A stretch of DNA of 12,547 nucleotides. It comes from Bacteroidales bacterium UBA4788 (GTDB lineage: Bacteria > Bacteroidota > Bacteroidia > Bacteroidales > VadinHA17). Positions 7,606 through 12,547 of this stretch are shown here, piece by piece. The translations under genes were made by a program, and so were the position numbers. The stretch covers positions 1 through 12,547 of the forward strand of contig DHGW01000060.1 of NCBI GenBank assembly GCA_002402965.1. The letters run 5' to 3'. Under the pieces are notes generated by a model that searched no databases, was not told the origin of the DNA, and was given only the letters and a program-made list of their open reading frames with translations. The stretch's first letter is position 1. Every line of letters begins with the position of its first letter.

Positions 7606-7989
7606 AAGATTTTGGTTTTAAGGTTAAATTTTCTGGTTGTTTGAGGGGGACGAGTTCATTCCAGTCTTCCCTACCCTTTGTATTCAGGGAAAAGATTCCC
7701 TGTTACGTGGAGTTGTATTTCGTGTGCATGGTTTTGTCTGATTATAGTTTCAAAGTCTGGCTATTCTGCCTCAAAATCATTCAGCACTATTCAGAGATAT
7801 CAGGCAAATCTTATTAAAACCTCATTCTCCTTAATTATCTCAAACGAAACTCCTCTAATCTACCCTGATAAAAAAATCTACGATATCGTAAATATAAGTT
7901 ATTTTTTAAAAAATGCAACCGATTTCATTACTTTTTTTCCTTTCCCAAAAACAAATATATTTATTACTTTTACAATAATCTCAGCCAGG
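7606..7989. promoter_or_regulatory. Divergent promoter region of the SusCD and GH43/GH2 transcripts
   Basis: A 384-bp noncoding gap between divergently transcribed genes. The right half (about 7790-7989) is strongly A/T-rich with homopolymer T and A runs. A perfect TAnnTTTG-type -7 element, TATATTTG, occurs on the minus strand (7959-7952), but it lacks an obvious TTTG -33 partner and would give a leader of about 340 nt for susC. On the plus strand only an approximate element, TACTTTTA (7965-7972), lies just before the GH43 gene. A perfect inverted repeat occurs at 7685-7702 and is listed separately. No regulator gene is present in the window, so the controlling protein must be encoded elsewhere. 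Promoter positions are tentative; the region's regulatory role is inferred from gene layout. Confidence 0.55.
7685..7702. repeat. Perfect inverted repeat CAGGGAA-N4-TTCCCTG
   Basis: Two 7-base arms (7685-7691 and 7696-7702) are exact reverse complements around AAGA. The hexamer AGGGAA recurs nearby on the minus strand (TTCCCT at about 7667-7672). The repeat lies about 80 bp upstream of the susC-like start codon. It could be an operator for a dimeric regulator or a hairpin in the susC mRNA leader; the sequence alone does not decide. Confidence 0.45.
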
Positions 7990-9579
7990 ATGGAAAAGAA
8001 CCTCGGAATCACCCTTCTGTTTTTGCTTTCGGTCCTCCATCTTTGTCAGGGTCAAAGATCTGAAGACCCTAATGATCAAAGTATAGCACTTAATCCGATT
8101 ATCCTGGCAGATGTACCAGTCATGGCAATAGCAAAACATGGCAGCACCTGGTTTATGAGCAGTAGTACTATGCATATGAGCCCTGGTGTACCGATAATGA
8201 AATCGGTTGATCTTGTAAATTGGGAGCTTGTAACCTACGCTTATGACACGCTGGGTTCTCTTGATCAGCTCAGCCTCACACATGGCAAGAACGCTTACGG
8301 GAATGGCTCCTGGGCCAGCTGTCTGCGCTTTCACGAAGGAACCTGGTACACCTCAACCTTTTCACACACAACAGGAAAGACATACATCTTCAGCACAACG
8401 GATATTGAGAGAGGACCGTGGAAAAGATCATCGTTCATTCCGGCTTATCATGACCACACCCTGTTTTTCGACGATGATGGCCGTGTATATATAATATATG
8501 GTGTTGGCGGCCTAAAGCTTGTTGAACTAAACCCCGATGCATCAGGGATCAGACCCGGTACGTCAGAAAAGATCATAATTGAAAATGCAAACGCACCTGC
8601 AGGAGATGACATAATGCTTCAGGCAGAGGGGTCACAGCTTTTTAAGATAAACGGCACCTACTATCTTTTTAATATTACCTGGCCAAAGGAGGACATGCGC
8701 ACAGTAGTCATCCACAGGGCAGAAAATATTACGGGGCCATGGGAAGGAAGAGTGGCTCTTCGGGATAAAGGAGTAGCCCAGGGAGGACTGACCGACACTC
8801 CTGACGGAAGATGGTTTGCTTATCTGTTCCGCGATTTCGGGTCGGTCGGACGCATCCCATACCTCGTACCTGTGAAGTGGGAGGACGGTTGGCCAATACT
8901 TGGAATTGAAGGAAAGGTTCCGGACAAGCTCAACCTTCCGGCCAGCAGGGGTCTGATCCCGGGTATTGTGGCCTCAGATGAATTCAAACGTAACAGGAAA
9001 GATCTTCGCCTCCCACTGGTTTGGCAATGGAACCATAACCCCGACAACTCACTTTGGTCTGTCACCACGCGCAAGGGCTGGCTCAGACTGACTACCGGTC
9101 GGGTTGATACACTCTTTACCCAGGCAAGGAACACTCTCACTCAGAGGACTTTCGGACCTGAATGCTCGGGGACTGTACTAATTGATATCTCAGGTATGAG
9201 GGACGGTGATTTTGCAGGCCTCGCACTGTTCCAGAAAAAAATCGGGCAGGTGGGTATTTTGCCGGATAAAGGTATGCCTTCTGTAATCATGTTGAACGCA
9301 CAGGCAGGCATGCCGGTTGTGGCTGAAAGTGTCATGGTCAGGAAAAAGAGAATCTGTCTTAGAGCTGAATGCGATTTTAGAAACAATGCCGATAGAGGAT
9401 ATTTCTTCTATTGTCTTGACGGCAAAACATGGGTCCAGATTGGAACCACCCTTGAGATGGATTACTCAATACCTCATTTTATGGGTTACAGGTTCGGATT
9501 ATTCTGTTACTCTACCTGTACTCCGGGAGGATCGGCGGATTTCGACTGGTTCAGGATAGCCGGAGACAGAAACAGATGA
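7990..9579 (+). CDS. Secreted GH43-family protein with C-terminal beta-sandwich; catalytic base apparently lost
   Basis: A 529-residue protein with a signal peptide (MEKNLGITLLFLLSVLHLCQ), a five-bladed GH43 propeller (about 34-325) and a C-terminal concanavalin-like domain (about 328-525), the layout of GH43 beta-xylosidases/alpha-arabinofuranosidases. STMHMSPGVPIMKSVDLVNW (60-79) is strongly diagnostic, resembling GH43 subfamily 12. Asp155 in HDHTLFFDDDGR fits the pKa-modulating acid and Glu213 in QAEGSQLFKING fits the general acid. The general-base Asp, normally in a VPDxS segment of blade I, is replaced: the protein reads ADVPVMAIAKHG with Val44 (codon GTC, 8119-8121). Activity is therefore doubtful; a binding or altered role is possible. 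The open frame extends back to a TTG at 7678, but that stretch is A/T-rich and unlike protein. ATG 7990 directly precedes the signal peptide. It leads the plus-strand pair with GH2, 78 bp upstream of it, and is divergent from susC. Confidence 0.9.
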   Translation: MEKNLGITLLFLLSVLHLCQGQRSEDPNDQSIALNPIILADVPVMAIAKHGSTWFMSSSTMHMSPGVPIMKSVDLVNWELVTYAYDTLGSLDQLSLTHGKNAYGNGSWASCLRFHEGTWYTSTFSHTTGKTYIFSTTDIERGPWKRSSFIPAYHDHTLFFDDDGRVYIIYGVGGLKLVELNPDASGIRPGTSEKIIIENANAPAGDDIMLQAEGSQLFKINGTYYLFNITWPKEDMRTVVIHRAENITGPWEGRVALRDKGVAQGGLTDTPDGRWFAYLFRDFGSVGRIPYLVPVKWEDGWPILGIEGKVPDKLNLPASRGLIPGIVASDEFKRNRKDLRLPLVWQWNHNPDNSLWSVTTRKGWLRLTTGRVDTLFTQARNTLTQRTFGPECSGTVLIDISGMRDGDFAGLALFQKKIGQVGILPDKGMPSVIMLNAQAGMPVVAESVMVRKKRICLRAECDFRNNADRGYFFYCLDGKTWVQIGTTLEMDYSIPHFMGYRFGLFCYSTCTPGGSADFDWFRIAGDRNR

Positions 9580-9657
9580 CCCTGCGCCTGACCAACACTT
9601 AAATCAGATCGCTCAGGGCAAAAATTATAATTACTATTTAATGACAAGGAGGTTAAT
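9580..9657 (+). promoter_or_regulatory. GH43-GH2 spacer with a strong ribosome binding site
   Basis: This 78-bp gap contains AAGGAGG (9646-9652), five bases before the ATG at 9658. It is a near-perfect Shine-Dalgarno and fixes the GH2 start. That contrasts with the A-rich, SD-less leaders of the susC- and susD-like genes in this window. A weak long-loop inverted repeat (CCCTG 9580-9584, CAGGG 9614-9618) follows the GH43 stop, with no T-tract, so read-through from GH43 into GH2 is likely. Confidence 0.6.
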
Positions 9658-12432
9658 ATGTTAGAACTGTGTCCCCACTTTTCATACGGCTCAAAAATAT
9701 CCCGACTGTCTGCCGCCTTCCTGATTTTTATCCTGTCCTCTGGCTGTCTTATTTCAGCCCAGTCCGAATCAGAGCGAACAGAAAATAATGAAAGGGAGCG
9801 TATTTCGATCAATTTGGGATGGCGATTCTTTAAATACGAAACGGCCTCAGATGCAGACAGTCTGATATACGATTCCCGGCCTGCAGTAAGTGACCATTCA
9901 GATGACAGAGTAGCAGATTCAAGGCCAACCGAAGCTGCAATTACCAAACAGAATCAGAGAGTACTTAAAGAATGGATTCTTCCGTCCGGCAATGCATTCA
10001 TTAAAGATCCTGCCAGGAAGCATACCCGTCCTGAAGGCAACCCGGGAAAGGATTTCCCCTTTGTACAGCATGGTTACGACGACAGTGACTGGATAGAGGT
10101 CAACCTGCCTCATGACTGGGCTATAAACGGACCATTTCAGACTGGCCGGGATGCCGAAGTAGGAGGCGGTATGGGCCGGCTGCCAGTCAACGGAGTAGCA
10201 TGGTACAGGAAGAAAATTTTCTTTCCGGAATCAGACAGCGGCAGATCGGTGTACTTGGATGTTGACGGAGCGATGTCCTACGCAATGGTCTGGCTTAACG
10301 GTCATCTTGTCGGGGGCTGGCCCTACGGGTACAACTCATGGCGTCTGGACCTGACACCTTACATAGTTACAGACACTGAAAACCAACTGGCAATCCGTCT
10401 CGACAATCCGGCCCATTCTGCCCGATGGTACCCGGGAGGTGGAATTTACAGGAACGTCTGGCTTGTAAAGACCAACTCCATACACATTGCTCAGTGGGGA
10501 ACCTATGTGACGACAAACGAGGTATGTGATGAGTCGGCTACATTAAAAATTGAGGTGAAGATTGAAAATGAATCGAGCCGGGATGCAACAATTAAGGTAG
10601 TAAACCGCATATATGAACTTGATACCAATGGGAAGAGAGCCAATAATGCAGTTGCAGGTACTGCTCCTGCTGAGATTGCAATCGCAGCCGGAGAAACTTC
10701 GCTGGTCAGGGTTGAGACTATACTCCCTTACCCACGGCTTTGGGGCCCACTGCCGTACCAGTATCCATACATGTATACTGTGCTCACTGAACTGGTAAAA
10801 GAGGGTCGGATAATTGATACATATGAGACTCCTATTGGCGTACGGTCACTGAAATTTAACCCCGACCAGGGAATCCTTGTCAATGGTCAGCATGTTCCCA
10901 TCAGGGGAGTCAATCAGCATCATGATCTTGGTGCCTTGGGCGCAGCGTTCAATCTGCGTGCAGCTGAAAGGCAGCTGGAACTGCTGCGCGAAATGGGTTG
11001 CAATGCAATCAGGACCTCCCATAACCCTCCGGCACCCGGACTCCTCGATCTTACTGACAGGATGGGGTTCCTGGTAATAGATGAGATTTTTGATTCCTGG
11101 TATCTGAAAAAGACACCTCTGGATTTTCATCTGATATTCCCTGAATGGTATGAACAGGATACACGTGCATTTGTCCGACGTGACCGTAACCACCCCTCAG
11201 TAATAATTTGGAGTTATGGCAACGAGGTTGGGGAACAATACACCGGTGAGGAGGGAGCCACTGTAGCCCGCAAACTGGCAGAAATTGTCAGGGAGGAGGA
11301 CTCATTGAGACCCTCTGCAACTGCAATGAATTATGCCCGACCGGGAATGGTCATGTCCGGCGTATCAGAGCTGATAAGCCTGAATTACCAGGGGGAAGGG
11401 ATTCGTGATGCCCCTGCTTATGCTGATCTTCAGGGAATCCGCACTGCACCCCTCTATAACAGTTTCCGCGAAGCCTATCCTGGTAAAGTCATCCTGAGTA
11501 GCGAAACCGCATCCACGCTGAGCACCCGCGGAACCTACCTTTTCCCTGTTTTCAGTGGAATAAGCGCTCCTGCGAAAGACGGAAACGGAGGTGATCCGGT
11601 CAGCAGCCATGTCAGTGCGTACGAGATTTATACTGCTGCCTTCGGGGCATCGCCCGACAAAGTCTTCTCTGCTCTTGATCACCATCCCTTTGTTGCGGGA
11701 GAATTTGTCTGGACCGGATGGGATTACCTTGGTGAACCTACACCCTATTATGTATCGCGGAGTTCATACTCAGGAATAATTGATCTGGCCGGTTTTAAAA
11801 AAGATCGATTCTACCTCTATCAGTCACGCTGGAGACCGGAATTATCAATGGCCCATCTTCTTCCGGCATGGAACTGGCCTGAGCGCACGGGAGAGATCAC
11901 TCCGGTTCATCTTTTCACATCAGGGGATGAAGCCGAATTATTCCTCAACGGAAGATCGCTTGGCCGTCTGAAAAAAGGTCCGTTTGAGTATCGTCTCAGG
12001 TGGGACAGTGTAATTTATGAGCCGGGAATACTGAAGGCCGTGGCTTATAAAAACGGCATTAAATGGGCTGAAGACCAGGTCGAAACGACAGAGGCGCCTG
12101 TAAAGCTGGAAGCTGAAGCAGATCGTATTCGTATATCTGCAGACGGAAGTGATCTGACATTCATAACCGTTCGGGTGACTGACAGGAAGGGCCGTACTGT
12201 GCCCCGGTCAGATAACCTGGTAAGCTTCATAGTCAGGGGCCCAGGTGAGATTATTGCAACGGACAACGGAGACCCGGCTGATATGACCTCCTTTGCCTCA
12301 CACAGTCGAAAGGTATACAATGGTTTGGTACTGGTTATTGTAAAGTCAGTGGCCGGGAAAAGTGGTACAATAAAGGTAAGTTCAGGATCACCAGGTTTAA
12401 GGGATGCTATTGTGAAAGTTACTGCAAGGTAG
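9658..12432 (+). CDS. Secreted GH2-family glycosidase, beta-galactosidase-like
   Basis: A 924-residue GH2 enzyme that should hydrolyse a terminal beta-linked sugar (galactoside most often; other GH2 activities possible). An N-terminal export signal (about 1-35, core LSAAFLIFILSSGC) is followed by the sugar-binding domain (about 50-275, including LPHDWAINGPF, GVAWYRKK and WYPGGGIYRNVWL), an immunoglobulin-like domain (about 276-396), the TIM barrel (about 397-720) and C-terminal DUF4982-like and GH2-C5-like sandwiches (about 735-924). Glu523 in WSYGNEVGEQ is the expected acid/base and Glu616 in ILSSETAST the nucleophile; HNPPAPGLLDLTDRMGF and FVWTGWDYLGEPTPY are further family blocks. About 75 residues separate NLGWRFFKY from DDSDW (62-140), longer than in compact GH2 enzymes. 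The signal could be type I (cleavage near ISA-QS) or lipoprotein (Cys30, imperfect lipobox), so location is periplasm or membrane. The start is fixed by AAGGAGG. Exact substrate is not determinable. Confidence 0.94.
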   Translation: MLELCPHFSYGSKISRLSAAFLIFILSSGCLISAQSESERTENNERERISINLGWRFFKYETASDADSLIYDSRPAVSDHSDDRVADSRPTEAAITKQNQRVLKEWILPSGNAFIKDPARKHTRPEGNPGKDFPFVQHGYDDSDWIEVNLPHDWAINGPFQTGRDAEVGGGMGRLPVNGVAWYRKKIFFPESDSGRSVYLDVDGAMSYAMVWLNGHLVGGWPYGYNSWRLDLTPYIVTDTENQLAIRLDNPAHSARWYPGGGIYRNVWLVKTNSIHIAQWGTYVTTNEVCDESATLKIEVKIENESSRDATIKVVNRIYELDTNGKRANNAVAGTAPAEIAIAAGETSLVRVETILPYPRLWGPLPYQYPYMYTVLTELVKEGRIIDTYETPIGVRSLKFNPDQGILVNGQHVPIRGVNQHHDLGALGAAFNLRAAERQLELLREMGCNAIRTSHNPPAPGLLDLTDRMGFLVIDEIFDSWYLKKTPLDFHLIFPEWYEQDTRAFVRRDRNHPSVIIWSYGNEVGEQYTGEEGATVARKLAEIVREEDSLRPSATAMNYARPGMVMSGVSELISLNYQGEGIRDAPAYADLQGIRTAPLYNSFREAYPGKVILSSETASTLSTRGTYLFPVFSGISAPAKDGNGGDPVSSHVSAYEIYTAAFGASPDKVFSALDHHPFVAGEFVWTGWDYLGEPTPYYVSRSSYSGIIDLAGFKKDRFYLYQSRWRPELSMAHLLPAWNWPERTGEITPVHLFTSGDEAELFLNGRSLGRLKKGPFEYRLRWDSVIYEPGILKAVAYKNGIKWAEDQVETTEAPVKLEAEADRIRISADGSDLTFITVRVTDRKGRTVPRSDNLVSFIVRGPGEIIATDNGDPADMTSFASHSRKVYNGLVLVIVKSVAGKSGTIKVSSGSPGLRDAIVKVTAR

Positions 12433-12489
12433 AGGGTTGTCGGTTCAGTTGTGCAGAGTCCTGCATAACAGTCAGTATATGACACAAAA
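12433..12489. other. Short spacer after the GH2 gene
   Basis: It contains a small perfect hairpin, TGCAG-AGTC-CTGCA (12452-12465), without a following T-run. I see no gene and no clear function; termination is better explained by the hairpin that follows. Confidence 0.3.
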
Positions 12490-12517
12490 AAAGCCCCGGA
12501 AATAATTCTAGGGCTTT
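12490..12517. terminator. Bidirectional intrinsic terminator between GH2 and the rRNA operon
   Basis: AAAGCCC (12490-12496) pairs with GGGCTTT (12511-12517). On the minus strand the second arm ends GGGGCTTTTTTTGTG, a strong U-tract terminator for the rRNA transcript. On the plus strand the second arm ends GGGCTTTGTTTATA, which could end the GH43-GH2 transcript. It is placed exactly where two convergent transcripts meet. Confidence 0.85.
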
Positions 12518-12527
12518 GTTTATAAAG

Positions 12528-12547
12528 TCGGCGGCGACCTACTCTCC
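12528..12547 (-). rRNA. 3' end of 5S rRNA (partial, runs off right edge)
   Basis: The minus strand from 12547 reads GGAGAGTAGGTCGCCGCCGA. This is the conserved loop/helix tail of bacterial 5S rRNA (GGGAGAGTAGGNCGCNGCC) and fits the Bacteroidota version. It is followed by a strong leftward terminator, as expected at the end of a 16S-23S-5S operon. Only about 20 of roughly 110-120 bases are inside the window and the precise 3' end is approximate. Confidence 0.8.

Noticed and set aside
7678..7989. In-frame upstream extension of the GH43 reading frame from a TTG codon (104 extra residues)
   Set aside because: The stretch is A/T-rich promoter-like DNA. The extension has no recognisable domain, and it would bury the clear signal peptide that begins at ATG 7990.
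9580..9618. Possible terminator between GH43 and GH2
   Set aside because: The 5-bp arms enclose a 29-base loop and no T-tract follows.
1..12547. CRISPR array, insertion sequence, tRNA or phage-type genes
   Set aside because: No spaced direct repeats, transposase-like frames, terminal inverted repeats or cloverleaf sequences were seen; almost all sequence is accounted for by the listed genes.

Overview
The window looks like a chromosomal segment of an anaerobic, glycan-degrading Bacteroidota bacterium, probably Bacteroidales-like. The main reasons are a tandem SusC/SusD outer-membrane pair, A-rich leaders without a Shine-Dalgarno in front of those two genes, and a CPD-type N-terminal domain plus C-terminal Phe on the SusC protein. 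A corrinoid/tetrahydrofolate methyl-transfer module points to anaerobic one-carbon metabolism. This assignment is inference from gene content; no taxonomic marker is complete in the window.

Layout: positions 1-2299 (minus strand) hold three genes of a cobalamin-dependent methyl-transfer module. In transcription order they are a corrinoid carrier protein, a methyltetrahydrofolate:corrinoid methyltransferase, and a protein of the methionine-synthase activation-domain family that runs off the left edge. Positions 2371-2414 form a long hairpin that should end the next transcript. Positions 2507-7605 (minus strand) encode a SusD-like lipoprotein and, upstream of it, a SusC-like TonB-dependent transporter, 11 bp apart. 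Positions 7606-7989 are a noncoding divergent promoter region. Positions 7990-12432 (plus strand) encode a secreted GH43-family protein and a secreted GH2-family glycosidase. Positions 12490-12517 form a hairpin usable in both directions, and the last 20 bases read as the 3' end of a 5S rRNA on the minus strand, so a ribosomal RNA operon abuts the locus convergently.

How they work together: SusC/SusD with GH43 and GH2 form a small polysaccharide utilization locus, most likely for a hemicellulose or galactose/arabinose/xylose-containing oligosaccharide. SusD binds glycan at the surface, SusC imports oligosaccharides, and the GH proteins trim them in the periplasm or on the membrane. No regulator (HTCS, AraC, ECF/anti-sigma) is present. 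The corrinoid module lies beyond a terminator and is probably a separate unit; the enzyme that feeds methyl groups to it is not visible.

The most notable observations are a GH43 protein whose expected catalytic-base Asp is Val while the other two active-site acids are retained, and an activation-domain gene with no ATG/GTG/TTG start before its conserved region, but a CTG overlapping the upstream stop codon. I found no clear evidence of a wholly undescribed system, mobile element or CRISPR array.
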